A stretch of 64,000 bases of DNA. Source: Orobanche coerulescens. Its lineage: Eukaryota > Streptophyta > Magnoliopsida > Lamiales > Orobanchaceae. The notes beneath the pieces were generated by a model. It did not search any database. It saw only the letters and a program-made list of their open reading frames with translations, and was not told the DNA's origin. Position 1 is the first letter of the stretch. The number at the start of each line of letters is the position of its first letter. The stretch is taken from positions 48,267,501 to 48,331,500 of the forward strand of contig CM065804.1 of NCBI GenBank assembly GCA_033398695.1, written 5' to 3'. Made by a program: the position numbers and the translations under genes. Positions 1 to 10,571 of this stretch are shown here, piece by piece.

Positions 1-1245
1 TTTTCGTACTCGCTATGGGCATTATGAGTGCATAGTGATGCCATTTGGACTGACTAATGCACCGACAGTATTTGTGGAGTTGATGAATCAAGTTTTTATT
101 AATTATCTGGATTGCTTTGTAGTCATTTTTATTAACGACATTATGATTTACTCTCGTGACCATGAAGAGCATGAGCGTCATCTCCATCAGGTTCTCGATG
201 CGTTGAGGCGGGAACAGCTTTATGGAAAATTTTCCAAATGTGAGTTCTGGATGCCTGAGGCTATTTTTCTTGGGCATGTGATATCAGCCAAAGGAGTGAG
301 AGTAGACCCACAGAACACAGAAGCTATCTGAGACTGGCTACCTCCGAAGAATGTGAAGGAAGTTCGCAGTTTCCTAGGTTTAGCAGGTTATTACCGACGG
401 TTCGTGGAAGGTTTTTCTAAAATTGCTCAACCACTGACTAATATATTGAGGAAGGACAAGAAGTATTTGTGGTTAGAGTCATATCAACAGAGTTTTGATG
501 AACTCGAAATTTGATTGATTTCAGCACCAGTTTTGGTTTTACCAAAAGGGACGGAAGGATTCGTGGTGTATAGTGATACGTCGAGACAGGGCCTTGGATG
601 TGTGTTGATGCAGGAGGGGAAAGTGATTGCCTATGCATCGAGACAGTTGCGACCCTATGAATTTAAATATCTGACCCATGACTTGGAACTAGCAGCCATG
701 GTATTTGCATTGAAGATCTGGCGTCACTATTTGTATAAAGTTACCTGTCAGATTTTTACTGATCACAAGAGCCTGAAATACATTTTTACTCGAAAGAGTT
801 GAACATGAGACATAGAATTTGGCTAGAACTAATCAAAGACTATGATATCGAGATCCTTTATCATCCTGGCAAAGCAAATGTGGTTGCCGATGCCTTGAGT
901 CGTAAGACAGTACAGGAGCAGATGCTTAGCTGCTGGAGAATTCAGAGAGAATTGCAGTTAGATATTTTGAGGCCGGAAATTGAAGTCTGGTTACAGCATA
1001 TTCAGGGACAACTTTGCACACTTGAGATTTCATGGTCCCTTGATGATATAATCAGATTGAAACAGGTTCATACCCATTCTTATCAAGAGTTCGGGATGAA
1101 GTAACTCAAGGGAAAGCCCCTGAATTTGTGATCCACGAGTATAGATTGATACACTTCAAAAATCGAGTTTGTGTACCCACAGATGAAGAGTTGAGGAACT
1201 CTATCCTGAGAGAGGCTCATGTTACCCCGTACTCCATTCACCCGG
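1..1245 (+). pseudogene. Element H (Ty3/gypsy chromovirus) pol, part 1: RT, RNase H, integrase start
   Basis: This is the 3' part of a gypsy polyprotein entering from before the window. The RT segment (about 1-480) has the MPFGLTNAP motif, but the active site reads FIND instead of FIDD (near 130-140), so the first catalytic Asp is lost. RNase H follows (about 510-900) with [15 protein letters not shown] and VADALSR. The integrase zinc-binding region begins near 1190 (REAHVTPYSIHP) and is cut at HPG by the CACTA element; the same frame resumes at 23776. Breaks seen: TGA at about 329, a stop near 512, a one-base deletion near 790 and a frameshift near 1100. The protein resembles the Tekay/Del-type chromodomain elements in this window, so H is placed there by inference. 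It cannot encode an active enzyme. Confidence 0.93.
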
Positions 1246-1271
1246 CACTACACCATATATGGGTTTCAGCA
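1246..1271 (+). repeat. CACTA left terminal inverted repeat
   Basis: The first 17 bases, CACTACACCATATATGG, are identical to the reverse complement of the right end. The match continues to about 26 bp with two mismatches (TTTCAGCAA against TTTCAACAA). The preceding CGG is the left copy of the target-site duplication. Confidence 0.93.
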
Positions 1272-2480
1272 ACACCTGAAAAACTGTGTTCAAAAGTCCA
1301 AAAAGTGTTGCTGTTGAAGGCAAAAAAACAAGCTACGGCTACACTTTGACCACATTTGAAGGTGTTACAAAAACGACCGCAACCATAGGGGTCTATAAGG
1401 TAACACTTTTCTAGTTTTTGGTAACATGTGACAAAAGTGTAACAACAGACCCCTATGCTAACACATTTCTTGTCTGTGCCTATACTAGATTTTGTGTTGC
1501 TGTAGACTTAAGGCCACATTTTTATATATTTAGTGACACAAATATTTGTGTTGTGGTAGACCTATGCTAACACTCATGAGGTCTAGTGTAACATTAATTT
1601 GTGAAAAACTTTGACATCTTTACCAACAACTTTAACACTATGGCTACACTTATATATGAACAGTTCTAACATTTGCCAACACACTTTTAATATTTGTCAA
1701 CATAATTTTATATTTTGCCAACATGAAGAATTATAAATTAGAGTCTATGGCTACATTTTTGCAGGTTTTTACCAACATTTTTCATGGTAAAAAGCAACAT
1801 GTCATATTGAAAAATAGATATTACCATAAAACAGTCAATACCATTAAAACATTGTGAACCATAACAACATCCAAAATACATGACTGCCAAATATTCAATT
1901 CATAATTAAACAGCTAAATGCACTTACATAACCAAACATCTAAATACAAGTTACCATCGCAATCTATAAATACAACAAAACTACTTGAGTCACTTAGCAA
2001 TCATCTCAGCCCCCCCCCCCCCAAAACGACAGCTCTAGTTGCCTCATGGTCTACGTCGAGCAAAAAATTTTGCGTCTCTGACTTCTTTCCTTGCACTCTC
2101 AGTTGTAGAGCATGTTGTTGTATTTGAGAAGAGCCCGCATTATCTCCCTCAGTAGAAGGAAGTTCCCGGCCTCCACTGCTATGCTGGCCAGTTTGTGGCC
2201 CAATATTACCAATCACCAAACGAATCAACAGTTAACTAGAAAGTACAACAATTAGCAAGAAAACTACAGCGCACATCAGTAAAATTCTGAGACAAAACAC
2301 AGGATATACTATGATCATGATAAACTAGAACTAAAGCATGAAAAACTATCATTATATGCAATCAAGATTTGAATGCAAAAACACAACACTGATTATTAAA
2401 TAAAAAACCATTAAAGTAGTATAAATTCTTTTCTAGACAGAAAAATATCATGCATGCTTGCATCAATGTAATTTATAATT
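1272..2480. repeat. CACTA left subterminal repeat region and adjoining non-coding DNA
   Basis: From about 1300 to 1900 short motifs recur in both orientations: GGCTACAC (1337, 1642), GCTAACAC (about 1453 and 1564), and variants of CCAACA and GTAACA. The same motifs occur beside the right end (23598-23749). Dense subterminal repeats of this kind are where CACTA transposases bind in characterised families. A run of 13 C bases lies at 2010-2022. A minus-strand open frame at 2001-2228 (75 residues, Gln/Ser-rich) may be another captured exon, but I do not recognise it. From 2229 to 2480 I see nothing specific. Confidence 0.75.
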
Positions 2481-2494
2481 CCTAGTAAACATAC

Positions 2495-2537
2495 CTGATC
2501 TGGAGTCCATTCTGTTGGATAGTAAAAAATTTCCGCA
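2495..2537 (-). pseudogene. Truncated duplicate of the CWC16-like exon
   Basis: About 43 bp repeat the downstream part of the exon at 2632-2694, including the splice-donor-like GTATGT, with a few substitutions. The shared stretch extends into the flanking intron (TAATTTATAATTC and ATGTTTGCATCTATG occur by both copies), so it is a local tandem duplication that lost the exon start and its splice acceptor. It encodes only FYYP.EWTP-like residues and cannot be a working exon alone. Confidence 0.7.
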
Positions 2538-2631
2538 TGTTTGCATCTATGTACCTGATTCTAGAACATTGACTTTAATATTCGGCATGCATGTTTGCAT
2601 CTATGTAATTTATAATTCTTAGTAAACATAC

Positions 2632-2694
2632 CCGATCTGGAGTCCATTCTGCTGGATAGTAAAAAATTTCCGCTCTAGCAGCAGCAAGCGTCGA
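2632..2694 (-). pseudogene. Captured exon, CWC16/CCDC130 (Yju2-like) splicing factor N-terminus
   Basis: Between a good acceptor (TTTTTCAG at about 2702-2695) and a donor (GTATGT from 2631) lies a 63-bp frame reading STLAAARAEIFYYPAEWTP. That is the very conserved N-terminal signature of the CWC16/CCDC130 family, proteins that act with the spliceosome. The initiating Met would lie in an earlier exon, and I do not see the rest of the gene. The exon is on the same strand as, and just downstream of, the FES1-like exons, so a transcript could join the two. Family identity is from recognition of this short motif; no search was run. Confidence 0.72.
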
Positions 2695-2979
2695 CTGAAA
2701 AAGGAGAAACAAGTAGATTAAGCATAGAAGTGGAGGGTAAAAAAGATCAATAGGACATTAATCAAGAGTGCTTGGATTTGTTCCTTCGTGCAAAGATAAG
2801 AGTAAAACTAATAGTACAAATCCAATGAGTTTCAGTCAAAGACCTAATTTATTCTTATGAACAATAAAATAACGTTATTATAATAAAATAATCCAATCCA
2901 CACATAATTTCACTAGTCACCTTGAACAGAAAGTATCCCCAAGATAAATCAATGGCCGAAAACTGCAAACTACACATAC

Positions 2980-3130
2980 CATTTGCGTTGTCGATTGGCT
3001 CAACAAGTATCAGGAGCTCCTGAAGTGCACGATGGAGATCCTCGAGAGGTAGAGATAAGTTATTCAAATCATCTATTGCAATTTTCATCAACTTTGCATC
3101 TGACGGTGCCTTTAGCTTCTCCATTATATC
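2980..3130 (-). pseudogene. Captured exon 3 of a FES1-like Hsp70 nucleotide exchange factor
   Basis: The frame runs DIMEKLKAPSDAKLMKIAID and then HRALQELLILVEPIDNAN, the helical repeat region of FES1/HspBP1 proteins, which release ADP from Hsp70. The acceptor is CTGACAG (3137-3131) and the donor GTATGT starts at 2979. The frame joins exactly (phase 0) to exon 2 at 12642. The next FES1 exons, which should carry the armadillo-like repeats, are absent: the following 300 bp go over to the CWC16-like exon. Intron 2 (3131-12641) contains the whole of element A; without A it is about 780 bp. Confidence 0.83.
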
Positions 3131-3711
3131 CTGTCAGCATGCAAAAAACAATAGTATCAGATCAACAGAATTCAAAACATGAGCTATAATCAATTCCACC
3201 TAAAAGCTAACAAAAAAGAAACTTATAAAAGTTCGCGACATGACAGTGCATCATTAGCTGGTTAATGCAAATTGAGAACTTTGCACTCTCGATGGGTTCT
3301 TAGCGAGAATTGTCTAATCGTATACTCTGGTGTGCTGAAGAGCAGGACCACATAGCAATGGGCCAACTCACAATCCTTACATTAAACCATTAAAACCAAC
3401 GGGTATAAAAAAGTTTGGGTACACAGGACAAAAAACAGATCTAAAGAAGTTAACGATGTTACATATGCAATAAGAAATAAAAAATGATGTTGTAAAAGCC
3501 TATATAACATAGATAATGCTAGATTTAGAGAGAAGAATGTCTTGAAAGGGCATCCCACAGCAGTGAAAACATATAGAGATACTAGTCCCGACCATCGTGG
3601 AAGTTCCGAAGTCAACCATAAGAAAGAAGCTCGAAGATTTTCATTTTATAAACATAATTTTATCCCCTTGCGTGATACTCGTTATAATCTAAAAACAGTC
3701 AATGTATGATA
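3131..3711 (-). other. Intron 2 of the captured FES1-like gene, part nearest exon 3
   Basis: This is 581 bp of AT-rich DNA between the exon 3 acceptor and the left end of element A, including the TGATA target copy at 3707-3711. I see no convincing coding or repeat signal. The small open frame at 3382-3615 has no recognisable features. Confidence 0.55.
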
Positions 3712-5670
3712 TGTAACACCCCGAGATATTCGGAGTATATTACAGCGCCGTGGACCCCTACATGGGACCCACCAGGCTACAACAAGAAAACTCCACTCGA
3801 CTAACCATCTCGGTTAGCGAGGACACACTTTTAAATAATATGACATATAAAGATATGCCCGGAGCAACCGGCGAAATAAGCATCAACCGACTATGTAACA
3901 ATTTAAAGTAATACAACACGGAGTTTGAAATGAAAAGCCTAAGTACTCGCGAGTACAATCTATAAGTTTATAACTGTGGGAACAACCATATCGAAATGGA
4001 CAAAAGAAATAAGAAGACCCAAATGCACATGTCAACGACCCTGGCCAACATCCTCGTACTGTCCCGGTGCTCGCTCGTCCGGAAAATCATAACCTGAAAT
4101 CCATAACAAGAATTTCCCCAAAACGGGTCCCCAAAGGGGTTAGCTATTACGCTAGTACAAGTAATCAAGGCAAACCAATCGCTTACACATTTCATAGTAC
4201 ATGCACCAATATCGATTTCAAAATGCCAAAACCAGACATGTCTTTTCCAGAAACAAACAGTCAAACAATTTGCCTTGGAAACAGGGTAATACCATTGATC
4301 CCGCCCGAGGCCTCTAAGGACCCTCCCGAGCTGGCCATATCGTAAAACAAAATACGCACATGCATCGCCTTGGGAACAGGGTAATACCATTGATCCCGCC
4401 CGAGCCCTCTAAGGACCCTCCCGAGCTAGCTAGCTAAACAAACTCATGAATCCAGGACTCAACCCTTTGGATTCCCTCCGTGATCCCGTCGGACTATCCC
4501 GAGGTGAGCAAATCACACACAAAATACATAACCATTCCACGTTAAGCACAAAGGTTTCCAAAAATACTTGCCTTGAATAATTGATGACGCAATGAACGGA
4601 AAGGATAATCACCGACGAATGCTAAGAGTCAACGGAACCGAACCTAACGATTCAAAGAACATAATCACAACCAACGCTAGACGAATACGGAAATGGAATA
4701 CACCCGAAAACCCTCATACGATTCATGTATATTCGTACAAAAATAACAACGAGGGCGGACCACAACCAAACCCTCTCGATTCTGTAAAAACCACGAAATA
4801 TATCATGAATCCGTTGGGAAACTAAGAAACACCAACAAGATTAATCATATTCATCATGAATCCACCAACAAAATGGAATGAATCGGACGAAAATCCCAAA
4901 ACCCCCAAATTATCCAAAAGTAGGGTTCTAAAAGATATTACCTTTGAGGATTCAAGTACTATAATCCGATGAAATCGCGTTAGATCGACAATCCGAGCTT
5001 CACAACCGAAAGAAAATGATGAAACTTAAACCCTCAAGTGATGAATGGTGAGAAGTTCCTCCCTCAAGCTCTCTCTCCCGTATGCAGGTGAAGGAAAGGA
5101 AAAAAATGGCTGCTCTCGCTAAAAAAAAACGAAATTATAGGGTTGACCGCATCGTGTTCCGCGGTCCAGCTGAAGTGTGCCACGGCACAGGCTCAAAAAT
5201 TGCTCCCAGGGTTCGGCAGTGTGCCGCGGCCCGGCCGACACGTGCCGCGGCACAAGGTACAGACGGGTATGGCCGGATATGCAACACTAGTGTGCTGCGG
5301 CCCGGACGGGTGTGCCGCGGCTCCGTCGGCATGTGCCGCGACACACAGTACAGGCCGCTCAGCCAAAAACTGGAAAGTGTGTATGCCGCAGCGCACAATC
5401 CTTGTGCCGCAGCCCACACCCCCCTTGGGTCCTAAAATGAAGAAAAATGACCCGGGAAGAGAATAAAAGCAATAAGAATCGATATTTGGGAACCAATAAG
5501 ACGAAAAGGAAGTACGGAAACCCCAAAACGGTGGTTCCGCACAACAATAACAAGAATCAGATCAATAGATGACAGGAAAGATACACTGAAAGATACACGA
5601 GGGTCACTACAATCGAAAAAAATACGCCGGAAATGAAAATACAAGGGAAAGAAAAAATGCGGATATTACA
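3712..5670 (-). repeat. Element A 3' LTR (element sense)
   Basis: The LTR is 1959 bp, starts TGTAACACCCCGAG and ends GCGGATATTACA on the plus strand. It is very similar to 10572-12437 except in the GC-rich cassette, where this copy is about 90 bp longer. A TATA-like CTATAATTTCG on the minus strand lies at about 5131-5141, right beside the cassette. Confidence 0.95.
5157..5415 (-). promoter_or_regulatory. GCCGCGGC palindrome cluster in A 3' LTR
   Basis: About eight copies or near copies of TGTGCCGCGGCAC/C are spaced over 260 bp, immediately upstream (minus sense) of a possible TATA element. Several copies have decayed to GCCACGGC, GCTGCGGC or GCCGCAGC, changes expected from cytosine methylation and deamination. 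A regulatory role is inferred from position only. Confidence 0.6.
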
Positions 5671-5686
5671 TTCTACCCCTCTAAAA
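5671..5686 (-). other. Element A polypurine tract
   Basis: On the minus strand TTTTAGAGGGGTAGAA directly precedes the 3' LTR. This is the expected position and composition of the plus-strand DNA synthesis primer of LTR retrotransposons. Confidence 0.85.
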
Positions 5687-5705
5687 ACAAGTTTCGTCCC
5701 GAAAC

Positions 5706-8700
5706 TTAAGAGACAAACAACTCGGGGTACCTAGAACGCATGCTATCCTCGGTCTCCCAAGTTGCCTCCTCGACACCATGTTTCGACCACTGCACTTTGA
5801 CCAAAGGGATGGTCTTACGCCTCAGTCGTTTCTCGCGATGCTCCAAAATCTTAAAGGGACGTTCTTCAAAGGTAATATCCTCGTCGACGTCAATCTCACC
5901 ATAATCGATGACGTGATTAGGATCTGGAACATATTTCCTCAGTTGGGAAACATGAAAAACGCTATGAACATGACTCAGGGCCGGGGGTAACGCCAAACGG
6001 TATGCTAACCCACCAACTCGCTCGAGAATCTCGAAGGGTCCAATAAATCTCGGACTCAACTTCCCCTTCTTCCCGAAACGGAAAACTCCTCTCGTCGGCG
6101 ACACCTTCAGCAAAACGTGGTCTCCCACCTCGAATTCTAAAGGTCGACGACGGACATCGGCATAGGACTTCTGTCGACTCTGGCAGTCAACATCCGTCCC
6201 CGAATTAATTCTCTCTTCCGCCTCGTCTCTAAAACGACATCCGGCTCGGTCCCGACCAAATCGGACGCCTCATTCCAACAAATCGGTGATCGACATCGCC
6301 GACCATAAAGTGCTTCATACGGTGCCATCCGAATCGACGCATGCCAACTATTGTTGTACGTGAATTCGATCAATGGAAAATGCTCCTCCTAGCCACTGCT
6401 CCAATCGAGAGCACACGCACGCAACATATCTTCGAACGTCTGGATAGTGCGTCCATCTGACTGAGGATGAAAAGAGGTACTCAAACGCAAACGAGTACCC
6501 AACGCCTTATGCATATCCTGCCAAAAGTGCGATACAAAACGGCCATCATGATCCGAAACAATAGACTTCGGAGTACCGTGAAGCCTCACAACCTGCGCGA
6601 TAAATACACGAGCCAACTTCTCCGGGCCCCAAGTGTCCTTGATGCCCAGAAAATGTGCCGACTTGGTCAGACGATCCACAATCACCCAAACCATATTCAT
6701 GCCCGACCTCGACCTCGGCAAGCTCGTAACAAAGTCCATCGATATGTCTTCCCATTTCCATTCCGGAAGGGGAAGTGACTGCAATAACCCAGCCGGTCGC
6801 TGATGCTCGATCTTGACCTGCTGACAAGTCAAACACCTCGCCACAAACTGCGCGACCTCCTCCTTCATATCATTCCACCAGAAATTCCTCCTCAGGTCCT
6901 TGTACATCTCTCTCGAACCAGGATGAACGGAGTAAGGTATAGCATGGGCCTCACGCAAAATACTCTATCTCAAATCTGAGTCGTTCGGCACACAAAGCCG
7001 ACTCTGGAATCTCAAAATACCATCCTCGTGAATCGCAAACCCAGGAGACTTTCCCTTAAGAACGTTCTCTCGGATTTGAGTAATCATCGGATCCCATAAC
7101 TGCTTCAGCTTAATTTCATCGATTAAAGACGACGAAATCTCTAAGGCACAAAGTTGCCCGATGGCTCCCGGCAACAAAACCTCAACATCTAATTCGATCA
7201 AAGCCCGCCGAAGCTCAGACTGAAACGTAAGGACCTCAAGTGTTCGCAACGCAATTGGTTTCCGACTCAAGGCATCGTCCACGACGTTCGCCTTTCCCGG
7301 ATGATAAAGGATTTCGAGGTCATAATCCTTAATCAGTTCTAACCATCTCCTCTGCCTCATATTCAACCCCCGCTGAGTAAATATGTATTTCAGACTTTTA
7401 TGATGGGTAAAAATCTGACATGCAGAGCCGAAAAGATAGTGGCTCCAAATCATGAGCGCGAAAACGACTGCCGCTAACTCAAAATCATGAGTAGGGTAGT
7501 TCAGCTCATACGGCCTCAACTGTCTCGACGCATAAGCAATGGTCTTGCCGTGCTGCATCAATACACACCCAAGACCCTGTCCCGAAGCATCGCTATAAAC
7601 AGCAAAACCTTCGTTGCCACACGGCAACGCTAAAATCGGGGCTGAAGTCAAACGCCTCTTCAGCTCCTCAAAACTCGACTGCCTCTCGTCATTCCAGATG
7701 AACTTCTCGGATTTCTGGAGCAACTGTGTAAGTGGCCGAGCTAGTTTCGAGAAACCCTCGACGAACCTACGATAGTAGCCAGCCAAACCTAAGAAACTGC
7801 GGATCTCCTTCACATTCTTGGGCGGTGCCCAATCCAACACTGCCTCAATCTTCTGCGGGTCCACACGAACCCCCTCGGCTGAAATCACGTGACCTAAAAA
7901 CATCACTTCCTTCAGCCAGAACTCACATTTCGAGAACTTCACATAGAGTTGCTCGGTCCTCAAAATGTCTAACACTACTCGCAAATGATGGGCATGCTCT
8001 TCCTCGCTCCTCGAATAAATAAGAATATCGTCGATGAAGACGACGACACACTTATCCAAATACTCGATAAAGACCTTGTTCATCAATTGCATGAACACTG
8101 CCGGCGTATTAGTTAGCCCGAAAGGCATAACTACAAACTCATAATGTCCGTATCTCGTCCGAAAAGCTGTCTTCGGCACATCGAACTCCCTCACCCGGAG
8201 ATGATAGTACCCCGATCTCAAATCAATATTCGAGAATACCGCATCTCCCTGCAACTGATCGAACAAGTCATCAATTCTCGGCAAAGGATACTTGTTCTTG
8301 ATGGTCACCTTGTTTAGTTCGCGATAGTCGATACACAAACGCAGTGAACCATCCTTCTTTCGCACAAACAGGACCGGCGCGCCCCAAGGCGAGGCGCTCG
8401 GCCGAACATACCCTGACTCAAGAATGTCACTCAACTGCTTCTTCAACTCTGACATCTCTGAAGGTGCCATGCGATACGACGCCTTCGAAATTGGAGCCGC
8501 GCCCGGCTCTAACTCTATAGCAAACTCGACCTCACGGTCCGGTGGCAATCCCGGTAACTCGTCAGGAAATACATCAGGAAACTCACTAACGATTGGAATA
8601 GAAGAAAGCTCGACTTCACCATCCTCCGCCTTAAAGGCGTAACACCAATAACCAGTACACCCCTTTCGCAGGAGTCTCATCGCTTTCAAGGCGTTAATAA

Positions 8701-10333
8701 CGAACTTCTGGTTTCTCTTTCGCCCCGCGAAAGAGTGTTCAGTGCCGTCCTCGGCTAGCATGGTAATGATCCTCGTGCGGTAGTTCATGATTGCACCATG
8801 CCGCTCGAGCCAATCATCCCCGAGAATCAAATCCTCACCCTCAATACCCACGAAAATAAGACTAGAGAGCCAAGCCCTCTCACAAATAAACACAGAACAG
8901 TCCCGGACCTCTCGATCACCGACAATTCTATCACCGCTAGGAAGTTTAATGATGAAAGGCTCGCAAGGTGACAAGCAGTCGAGACTCAAACGGCATACAC
9001 ACTCTAGAGAAATGAATGAATGCGTAGCACCCGAATCAAAAAGCACACTGACAGGATGGGAAAGGATATGAACGGTACTTGTCGCCACAGTAGCTGCTGG
9101 GTCATCGGCCCTCCTCATCTCATAGATACGCGGCTGGGCAGAGCCGACACTGGAAGCTCCTCCCCTAGCAGGCTGACCCCGACCCCTACCTCGGTCGACA
9201 CTCGGTGGAGGCGGCGGAGCAAATGAGCCCTGATTCACACTCGGCTCCATAGGTGCTGGGTGAGAAGAACGGGCGCCGCGATGCTGTCTGATTTGTTCAC
9301 AAAATAGGGCCTTGTGGCCCAACTGACCACAAGTATGATAAGTGAACTGCGAACGAGGACACTGCCGGTTCCTATGGCCCTGCACCCCACAGTTAATGCA
9401 TGTGGGTTCACGAGCGGAGGTTCCGGCGGCACCCCGAAAGCTCCCAGAGAAACGAGCCGAACCGCCCATAGAATTATTTGTAGCCTGATATTTCTGCTGG
9501 CCTCCACTCTTGGGACCAGAAAAATTTCCGACCGACTTCTGCTTCTTGCTCTCACGAGCCACATCACTATCCATCACCGACATATCATAAGCGAGGGCCC
9601 TACTCTGATAATCCTTCAAAGTAGTGCAAACGAGTCCCGACATATAGTCCCAAATGGATAGTTTCATCCTCCTGGAAAAATGGAAAATTTTGTCGCTCTC
9701 TTCGACAACTTGGGTCTTCACATAGCCCAACTCTTTGTTGAAATCGGCAATAGCTTGAGATACGGGAATATCCCGTGGTTGAGCATCATAGAAGGCATGG
9801 ACTCGAGCCTGTATGACCGGCCACGGGCAATATTCGGTCTCCATCAATTCCTGAAATTCGGCCCACGAAGCAACATGATCTTTGGGCCCAACCGCCTCCC
9901 ACCAATCCGTAGCATCCCCAGTGAGAAAGTACTAGGCAATAGGGACCTTACGGTCCTCGGGACAGTTGGTGGCGATGAAGACTTTAGATATCTCTTTGAT
10001 CCACCCCTCCCAGCCGATCGGGTCCGAAGCTCCCGAAAACTGAGGAGGATGCATCTTGATGACATCCTGAAGCCAGCGATCCGCTCCGCCCCGATTAGCA
10101 TGGGCCCGATCCGGGTTTTGAACCACCTGAGCTATCGCCGCCATCTGATTAACCATTTGCTGCATAATGGCCACAATACCAAGATCGGTGCGCTCCTGAG
10201 AGGAAGCATGACTGTGACGGTCACCGGTACTGCCGGCTCCCGAAGAATGTGACATGGCCGCCCCACCGGCTGGCCCACGTCCTCGGCCGCGTCCACGACT
10301 ACGACCACGACCACGGTTTCCTCCGGCATCCAT
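5706..10333 (-). pseudogene. Element A gag-pol polyprotein, broken
   Basis: The frame starts at MDAGGNRGRGR (10333), an Arg/Gly-rich gag N-terminus, and stays in one frame to about 6180. In order: gag domain (about 10080-9600); zinc knuckles near 9400 and 9335 ([14 protein letters not shown] is intact, the second has its first Cys changed to Tyr); protease DSGATHSF (about 9037); RT with FIDDILIYS (about 8035); RNase H (about 7640-7280); integrase zinc-binding region and core (6960-6380); and a chromodomain-like tail (5880-5706). Breaks: in-frame TAG codons at 9929-9931, 6962-6964 and 6386-6388 and a frameshift near 6130-6180. In RNase H the motif TDHK reads THHK. In integrase a 9-bp deletion removes the residues around the catalytic Glu (sister B reads SDGQSERTIQ, A reads SDGRTIQ). 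Confidence 0.95.
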
Positions 10334-10554
10334 ACTGGTGTTAAGGGATAACAGAAGTATATTGATGATGAGTAAGGGAGGAAAAAGCATCTACGATTCT
10401 AAAAGTGGAACTACTATGCAAGAAAACAAAAGACCGAATAAGAAAACTTACGAGCACTGGAAGTACCGAGCTGTTGGCAGCGGTGTGACAATGTGCAAAA
10501 CAAAACACGACTAGACCCAATTAACCAACAAGCCTAGGTATCCATAAACCTAGC

Positions 10555-10566
10555 GCTCCGATACCA
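10555..10566 (-). other. Element A primer-binding site (initiator-Met tRNA)
   Basis: On the minus strand TGGTATCGGAGC begins five bases after the 5' LTR. It matches the usual plant iMet primer site TGGTATCAGAGC with one mismatch. Confidence 0.85.
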
Positions 10567-10571
10567 TTTTC

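Noticed and set aside
1246..1260. Helitron end as an explanation for the break in H at 1245
   Set aside because: There are inverted CACTA ends and a 3-bp duplication; Helitrons have neither and insert between A and T.
2001..2228. 75-residue minus-strand frame as a CACTA transposase or cargo gene
   Set aside because: No motif of TNP2/TNPD or of a known protein is visible, and it ends in a homopolymer C tract. It is kept only as a possible exon inside the subterminal region.
3758..4390. Minus-strand frames of 66 and 140 residues repeated at 10618-11250
   Set aside because: They lie inside the LTRs of element A, occur in both LTRs and have no protein-like features.
5082..5466. Several overlapping Ala/Pro/Cys-rich frames at 5082-5466 and 11859-12320
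   Set aside because: They are translations of the GC-rich palindrome cassette in all frames, so not genes.
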